Assembly (NCBI RefSeq): GCF_000368765.1
Contig: NZ_KB849655.1
Location: forward strand, 743,291 to 807,290
Reading direction: 5' to 3'
DNA from: Acinetobacter junii CIP 64.5
Lineage (GTDB): Bacteria; Pseudomonadota; Gammaproteobacteria; Pseudomonadales; Moraxellaceae
Length of the DNA: 64,000 nt
The notes under the pieces are model-generated. The model searched no databases. It was given only the letters and a program-made list of their open reading frames with translations, and was not told the DNA's origin. This document shows, piece after piece, positions 9,558 through 18,508 of the stretch; the first letter of the stretch is position 1, and each line of letters starts with the position of its first letter. The position numbers were made by a program, and so were the translations under genes.

Positions 9558-9812
9558 ATCGACATTCTCATCAAAATATTAATTAATTCAATTTTTATTA
9601 ACCAAGTATAATAGTGGAAAATTATATCAATATGTCTAAATTTAGAGCATATCAGCTTTTTATTCAAAGCATATAAAATCCACTTTATTTTTCTGATAAC
9701 ATAACTCTCTAGCTTTTAGCTCAAGTATTACTCTTTCGTCATACCGAACCAATTGCGACCAAATCAGGTTATTTTCAAATTTTAATCAATCCTAATGCTG
9801 CAACTCATGACT

Positions 9813-10862
9813 ATGAATATCCAACAGGCACTGAATCACATTACTAAAAATATTCATCTTACCCAGCCTCAAATGGAAGATGTAATGCGCAGTATCATGC
9901 AAGGTGAAGCAACTGATGCTCAAATTGGCGCATTGATGATGGGCTTGCGTATGAAGGGTGAAAGTATTGATGAAATAACTGCGGCTGCACGTATCATGCG
10001 TGAGTTTGCGATTAAAATTGATGTCAGTGATATTCCACATTTGGTTGATATTGTTGGCACAGGTGGCGATGGTCAAAATTTATTTAACGTCTCTACAGCA
10101 TCTAGTTTTGTAATTGCTGCCGCTGGTGCAACCATTGCGAAACATGGCAATCGTGGTGTATCGAGTAAATCTGGTTCCTCTGATGTACTTGAACAGATGG
10201 GTATCCAACTTGATTTGGATATGCAGCAAACTGAACGTTGCATCCGTGAAATTGGTGTAGGTTTTCTATTTGCGCCGAATCATCATAAAGCAATGCGTTA
10301 TGCGGTTGGTCCACGTCGTGAGCTAGGTATTCGCAGTATTTTTAATTTACTCGGCCCTCTTACCAATCCAGCTGGTGTCAATCGTTTCGTCATAGGTGTG
10401 TTCTCAGATGAACTTTGCCGACCAATCGCAGAAGTTTTAAAACAACTCGGTGCAGTACATGTAATGGTTGTACATTCTAAAGATGGTTTGGATGAAATCA
10501 GTCTTGCTGCGCCAACTACTGTAGCTGAACTTAAAGATGGTGAAATCACTGAATGGACACTTACACCTGATGAAGTAGGTATCCCATCGCAAACCCTTAC
10601 AGGTTTAGTGGTAAATAGCTCAGAAGAAAGTTTAAAGTTGATCAAGGATGCTTTGAGTCGAGATAAATCTGAAATTGGCGAAAAAGCAGCAAATATGATT
10701 GCTTTGAACGCTGGTGCTGGTATTTACGTGGCTGGCATGACTAAAACATATAAACAAGCAGTTGAACTCGCTCAAGATATTCTTTATGGCGGTCAAGCCT
10801 TGGAAAAAATGAGTATCTTGGCTGAATTTACTAAAACATTGAAACAATATCAGGCTGACTAA
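9813..10862 (+). CDS. trpD: anthranilate phosphoribosyltransferase
   Basis: TrpD transfers phosphoribose from PRPP to anthranilate in tryptophan synthesis. The 349 residues show the family motifs: [17 protein letters not shown] (residues 79-95, PRPP/anthranilate binding), [18 protein letters not shown], and the metal-binding segment around [11 protein letters not shown] use ATG 9813 (MNIQQ) because it gives the usual length; in-frame ATGs at 9795 and 9807 exist and none has a clear Shine-Dalgarno sequence. trpC starts 9 bp after its stop, so trpDC form one unit. Confidence 0.95.
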   Translation: MNIQQALNHITKNIHLTQPQMEDVMRSIMQGEATDAQIGALMMGLRMKGESIDEITAAARIMREFAIKIDVSDIPHLVDIVGTGGDGQNLFNVSTASSFVIAAAGATIAKHGNRGVSSKSGSSDVLEQMGIQLDLDMQQTERCIREIGVGFLFAPNHHKAMRYAVGPRRELGIRSIFNLLGPLTNPAGVNRFVIGVFSDELCRPIAEVLKQLGAVHVMVVHSKDGLDEISLAAPTTVAELKDGEITEWTLTPDEVGIPSQTLTGLVVNSSEESLKLIKDALSRDKSEIGEKAANMIALNAGAGIYVAGMTKTYKQAVELAQDILYGGQALEKMSILAEFTKTLKQYQAD

Positions 10863-10871
10863 GGACTTCTC

Positions 10872-11678
10872 ATGATCGATATTCAAAATACCATTTTAGG
10901 TAAAATTGTTGACCGCAAACATGAGGAGCTTACTGTACGTTTAAAACAACGTAGTTTGAATGATGTAGAACAGTGGGCAAAAGAAGCAACACCTGTTCGT
11001 GGTTTTGCGAATGCTTTACAACACAAGCGCCCCGCTGTAATCGCTGAAATCAAGAAAGCATCACCGTCAAAGGGCGTGATTCGTGCAGATTTTAGTCCCG
11101 CTGAAATTGCTCAACAATATGAACAAGCTGGCGCAGCCTGTCTATCTGTTCTGACCGATGTAGATTTCTTCCAAGGTGCTGATGAGAATATTGCAATTGC
11201 GCGTCAGCATTGTGCCCTACCAGCATTACGTAAAGATTTCTTGATTGATCCTTATAATGTTGTTGAAGCACGTGCCTTACATGCAGATTGTATTTTGTTA
11301 ATCGTGGCATGTTTATCTGATCAACAACTTGAAGAAATGTCGAAGACCGCATTTGAACATCAGCTTGATGTTCTGGTCGAAGTACATGATGAACATGAGT
11401 TAGAGCGTTCGCTAAAACTTTCTGAGCAATGTATTTTAGGTGTGAACAACCGCAACCTTAAAACATTTGATGTCGATTTAAATACATCATTGCGTTTAAA
11501 GAAATTATTGCCTGCTTCTCGTGTTTTAGTCACTGAAAGTGGTATCGCCACTCCTTCTGATGTCCAAATGATGCAGGAAAATGATATTCATACTTTCCTA
11601 GTTGGTGAAAGCTTTATGAAACAGCCTAAACCAGATCAAGCATTTGCAGCATTGTTTGGAAAGCCTGAGCAAATTTAA
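10872..11678 (+). CDS. trpC: indole-3-glycerol phosphate synthase
   Basis: TrpC closes the indole ring from CdRP. The 268-residue (beta/alpha)8 enzyme has the signature AEIKKASPSKG (catalytic Lys), SVLTDVDFFQG, LRKDFLIDPYNV, VEVHDEHEL, GVNNRNLKTF and VTESGI, all in the expected order. AAGGA precedes the ATG. There is no fused TrpF domain, unlike the enterobacterial enzyme. It is the last gene of the trpDC unit. Confidence 0.96.
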   Translation: MIDIQNTILGKIVDRKHEELTVRLKQRSLNDVEQWAKEATPVRGFANALQHKRPAVIAEIKKASPSKGVIRADFSPAEIAQQYEQAGAACLSVLTDVDFFQGADENIAIARQHCALPALRKDFLIDPYNVVEARALHADCILLIVACLSDQQLEEMSKTAFEHQLDVLVEVHDEHELERSLKLSEQCILGVNNRNLKTFDVDLNTSLRLKKLLPASRVLVTESGIATPSDVQMMQENDIHTFLVGESFMKQPKPDQAFAALFGKPEQI

Positions 11679-11694
11679 ATTTATAGCTCAATGC

Positions 11695-11724
11695 AAAGCC
11701 CAATTCTTATGATTGGGCTTTTTT
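11695..11724 (+). terminator. Rho-independent terminator of trpDC
   Basis: The stem AAAGCCCAAT / ATTGGGCTTT with six Ts lies 17 bp after the trpC stop. It is intact; the insertion sequence begins about 40 bp later. Confidence 0.9.
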
Positions 11725-11764
11725 CATATCTCAATCTTATTTTGAAAAAGAATAATTATGAATA

Positions 11765-12622
11765 GGGTCTGTTGACATTTACTGTTCATAATTAAACCTA
11801 TAAAGGTAGCCATAAAAATATACAGGCTAAGGCAACAGCACTTTGATAATTTCTTTTGAGCTTGTCATATCGAGTAGCTATCCCTCTAAATTGTTTTAAT
11901 CTACAAAACATATTTTCAACTAAATGCCTGATTTTATATAAATACCAGTCCATATGATCATTGTTCGATTGGCTATTTATTTTCTTTGGTATATTCGCTT
12001 TTGTTCCTTTTTTTCTGATCTGCTCACGCAGTGGTTCTGAATCATAGCCTTTATCTGCGCATACCACTTCTGTCTCTTTTAAATCTAATGTTGCTATTAA
12101 ATCAGGTGCAACTTTGATGTCATGTGTAGTGCCATCGGTAATCATGAAATCAATAGGATTGCCATGTGAATCAACAATCAAATGTATTTTTGAGGAGTTT
12201 CCTCCTACACTTTTAGAAATGGATTGATTCGCTATACCGGCAGAATGTTGATGAGCACGTACGTGAGAGCCATCAATAAAAATCCACTCCATATCGGGGC
12301 ATGATGCTAATAATTTGAATAATCTAAGCAACTTACCGCTGCTTGACCAACGATTAAAACGTTTGAAAATAGAGTTTGATTGACCGAAATAGGAAGGAAT
12401 ATCTCGCCACGGACAGCCTGTTCTAATTCTATAGAGAATAGCTTCAATAAAATTACGTGAATTTGAGTTGTGATGAATAGATAAATTACGCAAAATAGTT
12501 TTCAACTTTTGCCAGTGTTGATCTGTCAGCATGGTACGAGGCATAGCGAATAGTAAAATTGGGTTTGGCGATTTGATTTTACTACTTCGCTATTTTTTTA
12601 AGCTAAAAGTGTCAACACACCC
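11765..12622 (-). mobile_element. complete IS5-family insertion sequence (IS427-like)
   Basis: The 858-bp element is bounded by terminal inverted repeats starting GGGTCTGTTGACA on the left and, read inward from the right end, GGGTGTGTTGACA (one mismatch). A TA dinucleotide flanks each end (11763-11764 and 12623-12624), consistent with the 2-bp target duplication of the IS427 group. It carries a single transposase gene on the minus strand. It lies between the trpC terminator and a GNAT gene and breaks no recognisable coding sequence. Confidence 0.88.
11798..12544 (-). CDS. IS5-family transposase
   Basis: The 248-residue DDE transposase has an N-terminal DUF4096-type helical domain (GCPWRDIPSYFG) and a DDE_Tnp_1 catalytic core. 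The acids are visible as FIDGSHVRAH (first Asp), VCADKGYDSE (second Asp) and HLVENMFCRLKQFRGIATRY (Glu with the Y/R signature). In many IS427-group elements the protein is split over two frames. Here it is one uninterrupted frame, so the element may be active. Confidence 0.93.
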   Translation of the reverse strand: MPRTMLTDQHWQKLKTILRNLSIHHNSNSRNFIEAILYRIRTGCPWRDIPSYFGQSNSIFKRFNRWSSSGKLLRLFKLLASCPDMEWIFIDGSHVRAHQHSAGIANQSISKSVGGNSSKIHLIVDSHGNPIDFMITDGTTHDIKVAPDLIATLDLKETEVVCADKGYDSEPLREQIRKKGTKANIPKKINSQSNNDHMDWYLYKIRHLVENMFCRLKQFRGIATRYDKLKRNYQSAVALACIFLWLPL

Positions 12623-12674
12623 TAATCATTTAAATTTTATAATAAAGAACCATTCATATTTTTAGGAATAAACA

Positions 12675-13166
12675 TTGAATATTGAGTTTTGTCATCTAAG
12701 TCATATTGAAATCGCTGACATTATTTCGTTACTAACTAACGACCGAGTGCTCAAACATATGTCTTTGGCTAAAGATAGCCTATTTGATGAAAAACAATGT
12801 CTCGATTGGGTTAAAGAAAAAGAAAAACAATGGCAAGACCATGGTTATGGTCCTTGGGCATTTCTAGTTGACAATAAATTTGCAGGTTGGGGTGGCTTAC
12901 AATATGAAAATGGAGATGCTGATTTAGCACTCGTGTTACATCCTCAATACTGGGGATTCGGCAAGAAAATCTTTAATCAAATTATAAGAAGAGCATTTAA
13001 TGAAATGGGGATGGAATCAATCACGATCTTATTACCCCCTACAAGAAATAAATTAAAAAGAATTTATTTATTAGGATTTGAGTTTGAAAGTGAAATTATG
13101 CTTAGTGGAGAACTTTTTATAAAATATAGGCTATATAAACCATCAATATCAAATAAGATGATTTAG
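12675..13166 (+). CDS. GNAT-family N-acetyltransferase
   Basis: The 163 residues resemble RimJ/RimL-type acetyltransferases. The N-terminal strand-helix leads to WAFLVDNKFAGWGGLQYEN, then the acetyl-CoA site region (LVLHPQYWGFGKKIFNQI) in place of the classic Q/RxxGxG/A. The C-terminal part (LLPPTRNKLKRIYLLGFEFE) matches the end of the fold. Substrate unknown. The start is TTG 12675, supported by AGGAA about 7 bases upstream. The IS right end is only 52 bp upstream, so the native promoter may have been displaced. The gene ends in TAG. Confidence 0.75.
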   Translation: MNIEFCHLSHIEIADIISLLTNDRVLKHMSLAKDSLFDEKQCLDWVKEKEKQWQDHGYGPWAFLVDNKFAGWGGLQYENGDADLALVLHPQYWGFGKKIFNQIIRRAFNEMGMESITILLPPTRNKLKRIYLLGFEFESEIMLSGELFIKYRLYKPSISNKMI

Positions 13167-13309
13167 ATAATCAATCATTGTTTTTAGAATAGACCACTAC
13201 CAAGCTTTCATTGATCAAAAAATTATGTGAATCTGATTCAGTTCAAATCAACACGGTTTCAGACTATAATTTTCCATCCCTCTCGTATCTTACATATTTT
13301 CTTAAAATT

Positions 13310-13999
13310 ATGAGTAAAAATGATTCTTCGCTTTCTAAAGATCAGTTTAATTTACTGAAAGCTTTTAAAAAGCAAATCTCAAATCCTCAATCCAGCAATC
13401 TTGTTAAACAAGCAGAGATGAAAAAATCTCAAGCTGTTGAAGAAGAAATGGAAGATACTGAGCTTTTTAAAAAAGCCTTAACAGGCGTAAAGCCAATTGA
13501 TAATGGTAACATTGCACAAATCAAACCAAAACGCGTAAAAAAAATTGACGCGCAAACCCTTGCAAAACGTGCAGCAGCTGAAGGTAGCGCCGAACAGGAA
13601 CTCACTGAGATTTCAGATACTCAAGCGATTTTAAATCCTGTGGCAAGTCAAGCTGCATTAAGCTATCGAATTGCAACTTTACAGCACAAAGTATTCGAAG
13701 ACTTAAAAGCAGGTAAAATTCGTTGGTTTGAAGCTGTAGATTTACATGGTTGTACTGTCGAGCAAGCACGTGCCGCAGTTTTACAAATCATTCAGATGGC
13801 TAAAGACGAAAATCAAAATGTCATCAAAATTGTTCATGGTAAAGGTCCAGAAGCGATTTTAAAAACCTATGTAAATGGCTGGCTTAGACAACATCGTGAT
13901 GTACTTGCCTTTGTCAGTGCACCTGAAAATCAAGGTGGTACGGGTGCTGTTCTCGTGCTACTAAAACGTGCAGAAAAGAATCCAAAGTACAAACAATAA
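13310..13999 (+). CDS. Smr-domain protein (SmrA/YdaL-like)
   Basis: The 229-residue protein has a charged, probably disordered N-terminal half and a C-terminal Smr domain (residues about 140-225). The two Smr signatures are DLHG at 144-147 and HGKG at 176-179, ending in a GTGAVLVLLK strand. Stand-alone Smr proteins are nucleases or nucleic-acid binding proteins, some acting in ribosome rescue; which applies here cannot be read from sequence. Start ATG 13310 is used because the upstream extension from a TTG at 13211 looks non-coding. Confidence 0.85.
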   Translation: MSKNDSSLSKDQFNLLKAFKKQISNPQSSNLVKQAEMKKSQAVEEEMEDTELFKKALTGVKPIDNGNIAQIKPKRVKKIDAQTLAKRAAAEGSAEQELTEISDTQAILNPVASQAALSYRIATLQHKVFEDLKAGKIRWFEAVDLHGCTVEQARAAVLQIIQMAKDENQNVIKIVHGKGPEAILKTYVNGWLRQHRDVLAFVSAPENQGGTGAVLVLLKRAEKNPKYKQ

Positions 14000-14083
14000 T
14001 CGGCATTTGACTCAAAATTAAGTTTTTGAATCGTTTTCTGATACAATTCCCGTTTTGTTCAACCCACCTAAGTGAACATTGTT

Positions 14084-14638
14084 ATGTCTATGCAGCAATC
14101 GTACGCAAATATCTTAACTGCCGTTGGCGAAGATTTGAATCGTCCTGGCCTCAAAGATACGCCTATGCGTGCGGCTAAAGCTTTTTCTTTTTTAACTTCT
14201 GGTTATAGTAAAACACTTGAAGAAGTTACAAATAGTGCGGTTTTTCCATCCGATAACCATGAAATGGTATTGGTTAAAAATATTGAATTTTATTCACTTT
14301 GTGAACATCACCTACTCCCTTTTTACGGTCGTGTCCACATTGCATATTTGCCTGAAGGTCAGGTTTTAGGTTTATCTAAGTTTGCACGTATTACAGAAAT
14401 GTTTGCGCGCCGTTTGCAAATTCAAGAAAACTTAACACAACAAATTGCTGAAGCTGTTGCCGAGGTGACACAAGCACGTGGTGTGGCTGTAGTGATCGAT
14501 TCTGCACATATGTGTATGATGATGCGCGGTGTTGGTAAGCAAGAATCTACCACTCGTACTGTTTCTTTTGTGGGTGATTTTAAAACGGACAAAGATGCAC
14601 GTCGTGAGTTTTTAAGCGCTGTCCCTGAGAGTTATTAA
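14084..14638 (+). CDS. folE: GTP cyclohydrolase I
   Basis: FolE converts GTP to dihydroneopterin triphosphate, the first step of folate synthesis. The 184-residue protein has the zinc ligands Cys73 (in [10 protein letters not shown], with the catalytic His) and Cys144 (in [11 protein letters not shown]). The conserved LGLSKFARI and [10 protein letters not shown] are also present. ATG 14084 is chosen over a GTG at 14072 because TAAG sits at a proper distance before it. It is followed after 13 bp by a small cupin gene, probably in the same transcript. Confidence 0.95.
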   Translation: MSMQQSYANILTAVGEDLNRPGLKDTPMRAAKAFSFLTSGYSKTLEEVTNSAVFPSDNHEMVLVKNIEFYSLCEHHLLPFYGRVHIAYLPEGQVLGLSKFARITEMFARRLQIQENLTQQIAEAVAEVTQARGVAVVIDSAHMCMMMRGVGKQESTTRTVSFVGDFKTDKDARREFLSAVPESY

Positions 14639-14651
14639 TCAGAGCATTGTC

Positions 14652-15014
14652 ATGACTTCAATCCAATTAGCAGGCTTTGGTGAGTTAATTCAATCTGAAG
14701 CCAGCATTGATTATCCTCGGCCTGACCGTTTGGTTAAGGGCAATCCACAACGTCTTACCTATGACTTATATACACACCCACATATGGGATGTGGAATTTG
14801 GCAATGTGAAGTGGGTGCTTGGAACATTCAGTTTGCCGATAATAAACAAGAGTTCTTTCAAGTCATTGAGGGCGTTGTTCGTATTCATGATGTCAAAACA
14901 GATTCATATATTGAAGTTTCTGCGGGTCAAGCAGGTATTATCCCACCTGCATTTGTGGGTACATTTGAAGTGATTGAAACTGTAAAAAAATACTTTGTTA
15001 TTGTTGAAGTTTGA
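14652..15014 (+). CDS. small cupin protein (DUF861 / Cupin_3)
   Basis: This 120-residue single-domain cupin matches the Cupin_3 (DUF861) pattern: GIWQCEVGAWNIQF, EFFQVIEGVVRIHD, then AGQAGIIPPAFVGTFEV. The usual metal-binding histidines of cupin motif 1 are largely replaced, as is common in this subfamily, so a catalytic role is uncertain. Its ligand is unknown. It follows folE closely. Confidence 0.8.
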   Translation: MTSIQLAGFGELIQSEASIDYPRPDRLVKGNPQRLTYDLYTHPHMGCGIWQCEVGAWNIQFADNKQEFFQVIEGVVRIHDVKTDSYIEVSAGQAGIIPPAFVGTFEVIETVKKYFVIVEV

Positions 15015-15040
15015 TAGATTTTTAATCTATCAAACTCTTT
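15009..15040 (+). terminator. hairpin overlapping the cupin gene stop (probable terminator)
   Basis: GTTTGATAGATT and AATCTATCAAAC form a perfect 12-bp stem around TTT, followed by TCTTT. The cupin stop codon lies inside the left arm. The U tract is weak, so efficiency is uncertain. Confidence 0.6.
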
Positions 15041-15051
15041 AAAATTTAATA

Positions 15052-16932
15052 TTAGAAGAACCAAACATAGCCCAACCCAACTTTACTCCAGTCTTTATGA
15101 TCTTGCTGTTCGAAGTTCCAATTCAACCTTAAAGCATTATTTGAATTTAAACTATATTGGAGTTGAGAACCTACTCTTAGATTCCACTGACTTTGATCTT
15201 CCCAATACGGCAATTCAATTTGCACAACACTATTAATCGTATCCGTCCAGATATTCATACACCCAACTGTTGGTCCTACACCAACTCGCCAACCTTTATC
15301 CAGCGAACGACCACCTTGAAAATGACTTTGCATTTGGGCATAACACAAATGTCGACGATCATAATCAGCTAAGCTGTAGCCGACCTGCATATTTAGGTTC
15401 ATAACACCATGCTGCTGATCATCACTAAAATTTCCTTGATCTAGAGCTTCTTGTTTCCAACCTAAATTAAATCCCCAAGTAATGGGTGATTTAAATGGCT
15501 GAATAGGATTATAGGAATTCACGGTCAATAAATCTAAATGTTCAAGCTTGAGTTGATCATCACGATATTGAATATTGCCGTCTAAAAACAATAATTGAGT
15601 ACCTAAACGATAACCACCTTGAGGATCAATCAGATCATGGTAAGCTTGACGATGTCCTAACTCGATAAACTTCTTTCCTTGTAGTTCACCGACATTTACA
15701 GATAGATTTCGCGCATGGTGTCCTTCAACAGGTTGCATTTTAGGACGCTCAGGCTCTTGACGTTGCTTTTCAACATCAATTTGGCTTCTTTCGGCAAGAA
15801 GTTGTCTTAACTGCGGCTGTGCAAAGTCTACATCAACCTGACGACTGATATATTGCAGATACAAATCGTCATATGCCATTTCTAAGATTTTTGCTTGATC
15901 GTGCTGATTATATTTCTCTAATAAAGGTTGAGCCTTTTCAATATCTTGAAATGCAATTTGATGGGCAACTTTAGCCAGCGGTGTACCGTGTTGTTTTGCT
16001 TGTGATAATAATTGAGTTTCCAAGGCTGGACGGTAGACAACCTCTTTGACTAAGTCTTGTTGATCAACTGCCTTTAACGTTTCAATCGGAATTGCAGCAT
16101 AATTAAATTGTTTTTTTAAATCTAAGTTCGGACGAACTAAATCAATTAATCCAAGTAAACGATACGCACAATTATCACTTACGAAATAATAAGGAAAACT
16201 TACATGCTGCATTTCCCAGATATGTTCGACTAAGAAACGAGTCTCTTCAGGCGTTAAATTTAACTCGTACTCCCACAAATCACGGCTTTCAAAGTCACCA
16301 TACTCTTTTACTTTACGATAGTAAGGCATTAAAGAATATTCACCAGGATACTGCCCTGTTAGACCTTTCCAAGCATATGACCAATTATCTTCACCACTGA
16401 CTGTCGCTGCATAGTTTACTGCGTATGAAACCAAGTTCAGTTGTTTCTGATCTTTAGGATCTAAACGTAGTAAGGTATGCCCAAACATCGAACTAGGATT
16501 CCCCATAAAGTCAGTTGCATAAATCAACGTAGCTTTATGTGGTTTAATTTGATTAATCCATTGATCAAACTCAGGACACTTCACGATTGGAAGCTTTTCG
16601 GTATCAATATTGAGTTGTTGGATCAACCAACGACTACGAGCAGGAAGTTTACAACGAATCGATTGATTCTCAGCTGAATTAATAAATAAAGCTTTTACAT
16701 CGGCTTCTAATTCATTTTTTAAATTATTTTTTCCATCTTTTGCATAAAAATATCCATCATAAGTAACCTCACTTTTTTGCGATTGGTCAGCATACATTAG
16801 GCGTTGCCATGTGATGTCTTGATGCAGTTGTTTCTGCTCAGCAATCTTCAAATAATTTTGTATATCGGTTTCAACTGAAGCATGTGCAAAATGGCACATT
16901 AAAGTAGTAATGGTGCAAGTTATTAATTTCAT
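15052..16932 (-). CDS. Lnb_N / DUF4105 envelope protein with C-terminal beta-barrel-like region
   Basis: The 626-residue protein starts with a Sec signal peptide (cleavage after AHA, residue 18). The DUF4105 (Lnb_N) domain spans about residues 100-330. It has the paired motifs NPSSMFGHTLLRLD (His152) and VSDNCAYRLL (Cys255), the likely Cys-His active site of an NlpC/P60-like papain fold. From about residue 400 the sequence alternates polar and hydrophobic residues in short strands and ends GLGYVWFF with a C-terminal Phe, typical of outer-membrane barrels. Some relatives are lipoprotein N-acyltransferases (Lnb). Whether this one acts on lipoproteins is unproven. No operon partner is visible. 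Confidence 0.75.
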   Translation of the reverse strand: MKLITCTITTLMCHFAHASVETDIQNYLKIAEQKQLHQDITWQRLMYADQSQKSEVTYDGYFYAKDGKNNLKNELEADVKALFINSAENQSIRCKLPARSRWLIQQLNIDTEKLPIVKCPEFDQWINQIKPHKATLIYATDFMGNPSSMFGHTLLRLDPKDQKQLNLVSYAVNYAATVSGEDNWSYAWKGLTGQYPGEYSLMPYYRKVKEYGDFESRDLWEYELNLTPEETRFLVEHIWEMQHVSFPYYFVSDNCAYRLLGLIDLVRPNLDLKKQFNYAAIPIETLKAVDQQDLVKEVVYRPALETQLLSQAKQHGTPLAKVAHQIAFQDIEKAQPLLEKYNQHDQAKILEMAYDDLYLQYISRQVDVDFAQPQLRQLLAERSQIDVEKQRQEPERPKMQPVEGHHARNLSVNVGELQGKKFIELGHRQAYHDLIDPQGGYRLGTQLLFLDGNIQYRDDQLKLEHLDLLTVNSYNPIQPFKSPITWGFNLGWKQEALDQGNFSDDQQHGVMNLNMQVGYSLADYDRRHLCYAQMQSHFQGGRSLDKGWRVGVGPTVGCMNIWTDTINSVVQIELPYWEDQSQWNLRVGSQLQYSLNSNNALRLNWNFEQQDHKDWSKVGLGYVWFF

Positions 16933-16976
16933 TCAGTCGCAAATTTTAAGATTATTAAGAATAAATTATCTATAAG

Positions 16977-17003
16977 AAAACCCTGCCATTAAGACAGGGT
17001 TTT
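16977..17003 (-). terminator. Rho-independent terminator of the DUF3015 gene
   Basis: On the minus strand AAAACCCTG and CAGGGTTTT form a stem with a 9-base loop, followed by CTT. It begins 13 bp after the stop. Confidence 0.82.
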
Positions 17004-17016
17004 ATGTTCAAACGTA

Positions 17017-17487
17017 TTAAACGTAAGCTTTGAGTACAGCGTCTTTCGCCATTACACTTTGTAAAGAATCTAAAACTTGAAGCGTATTCTTATTTTTGCT
17101 TGAGTAAATTTCAGCAAAATTTGCTTTAGAAACAGCAAAGAAACGCGCTTTATCCGTTGCTTTGATCTGCATAAGTTCAGCAAGTACGTTTAAGCTTTCA
17201 CCTTGACCTACTGCCATATCACGCGCTAAAGATTCAGCATTTTCATTTGTAAATGTAACGACTTGAGCCGTAACAGTTCCACCTTGACGGCATCCTAAAG
17301 TACCGAAAGTAATACCTAATAACTGGTTAGTAAAAATACCATTTGTAGTCGCAGCAAGGATTTTAGGTGCAATACCTTTTTGTCCAGCCCAAATTTGTGT
17401 ACCAGCACCACAACCAACATCATTGTCTGCCATAGCTACACTTGAACCAGCTGCTAACAAAGCTGCTAATGCAATTTTTTTTAACAT
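17017..17487 (-). CDS. DUF3015 periplasmic protein
   Basis: The 156-residue protein has a clear signal peptide (MLKKIALAALLAAGSSVAMA) and a DUF3015 domain: VGCGAGTQIWAGQKG, LGITFGTLGCRQGG, then helices ending near SLQSVMAKDAVLKAYV. The two conserved cysteines could form a disulfide in the periplasm. The family has no assigned function. Start ATG 17487 is supported by GGAG nine bases upstream and by the signal peptide. Confidence 0.85.
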   Translation of the reverse strand: MLKKIALAALLAAGSSVAMADNDVGCGAGTQIWAGQKGIAPKILAATTNGIFTNQLLGITFGTLGCRQGGTVTAQVVTFTNENAESLARDMAVGQGESLNVLAELMQIKATDKARFFAVSKANFAEIYSSKNKNTLQVLDSLQSVMAKDAVLKAYV

Positions 17488-17671
17488 AGGAAAGATCTCC
17501 AGTATCAATTATTTATTGGTATTTGTTATCACTATCGTGCTTAGCATTAAATCTATACGCACGTGAATTAAAATAACGAGGTTAGCTTTTTTTAGCAAAT
17601 AAAATTTGAAATAAAGTTGAAATATTTATATAGCAGTTAATAATCACTTCATTTTAAACTTAACTCTTGAG

Positions 17672-18466
17672 CTAGTTTAACTGCCAAGTTCCTTTTTTAT
17701 CTCGTTTTCCTAAGATTTTTAATACCAAAACCAAACTTAAGAGTAATAATAAATACCAAGACCCCAATTTCCCCCATCCGACCATATGCCAAGCATCAAC
17801 TTGACTTGGATACAGCCAAATTTTATAAAATGTACTAATGTTTTCAGCAATCCAAATCAAAAATGCAAGTAAAAGTAAGATTGGAAGCATCGGCACTTTG
17901 AACCGTGAATCGCTTAACTGAAAATATAATTTTGTTTTCCAGAAAATAATGATACTCCATGCAAATAGAACCAACCGATAATCTGGAATAAAAAACTTAG
18001 TCATAAAGTTTAAATAGGATAAAACGGCCAAACACAACATATTTGCAAATCTTGGCAAGTTCTCAAAAGAAACTTTATATAATCTCAATGAACGAGCAAA
18101 AAAACTACCTACAGCTGAATACATAAAACCCGCAAATAGAGGCACAGTTAATAGTTTGAATACTGCAGGTTGTGGATATTGCCAAGAAGCAATTGCTGGA
18201 TGGGTTAGGAAAATTTCCATCCCCATCGCCATGATATGAAACAAAGCAATCACTTTTGCCTCTGCCCAAGATTCTAACTTTAAATAGATTAGGCAGACTT
18301 GAATGCTCAATGCATAAAACAATAGATAATCATAACGGAAGATACCATAATATTCTTGGCTTCCCATCGGTGCTGTTACTGCAAAAGCGATTAAAAGTAA
18401 CAATCCAAATAAGGCAGCCGAAGCTGCCTTAGTTCCAAAATTTAAAGCTAATCCAATCAAATGCAC
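17672..18466 (-). CDS. DUF817 integral membrane protein
   Basis: This 264-residue protein is almost entirely hydrophobic, with about eight transmembrane helices. It shows the DUF817 pattern: YDYLLFYALSIQ, EIFLTHPAIASWQYP, the SRFKVPMLPILLLLAFLIW region, and the C-terminal GWGKLGSWYLLLLLS. No function is known for the family. The start is GTG 18466 with AGGA about 8 bases upstream. It lies 42 bp downstream of hemE on the same strand and is probably co-transcribed with it. Confidence 0.82.
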   Translation of the reverse strand: MHLIGLALNFGTKAASAALFGLLLLIAFAVTAPMGSQEYYGIFRYDYLLFYALSIQVCLIYLKLESWAEAKVIALFHIMAMGMEIFLTHPAIASWQYPQPAVFKLLTVPLFAGFMYSAVGSFFARSLRLYKVSFENLPRFANMLCLAVLSYLNFMTKFFIPDYRLVLFAWSIIIFWKTKLYFQLSDSRFKVPMLPILLLLAFLIWIAENISTFYKIWLYPSQVDAWHMVGWGKLGSWYLLLLLSLVLVLKILGKRDKKGTWQLN

Positions 18467-18508
18467 GAAATGATCCTAATCAATTTAATCATGAAAAATT
18501 CGAAGGGA

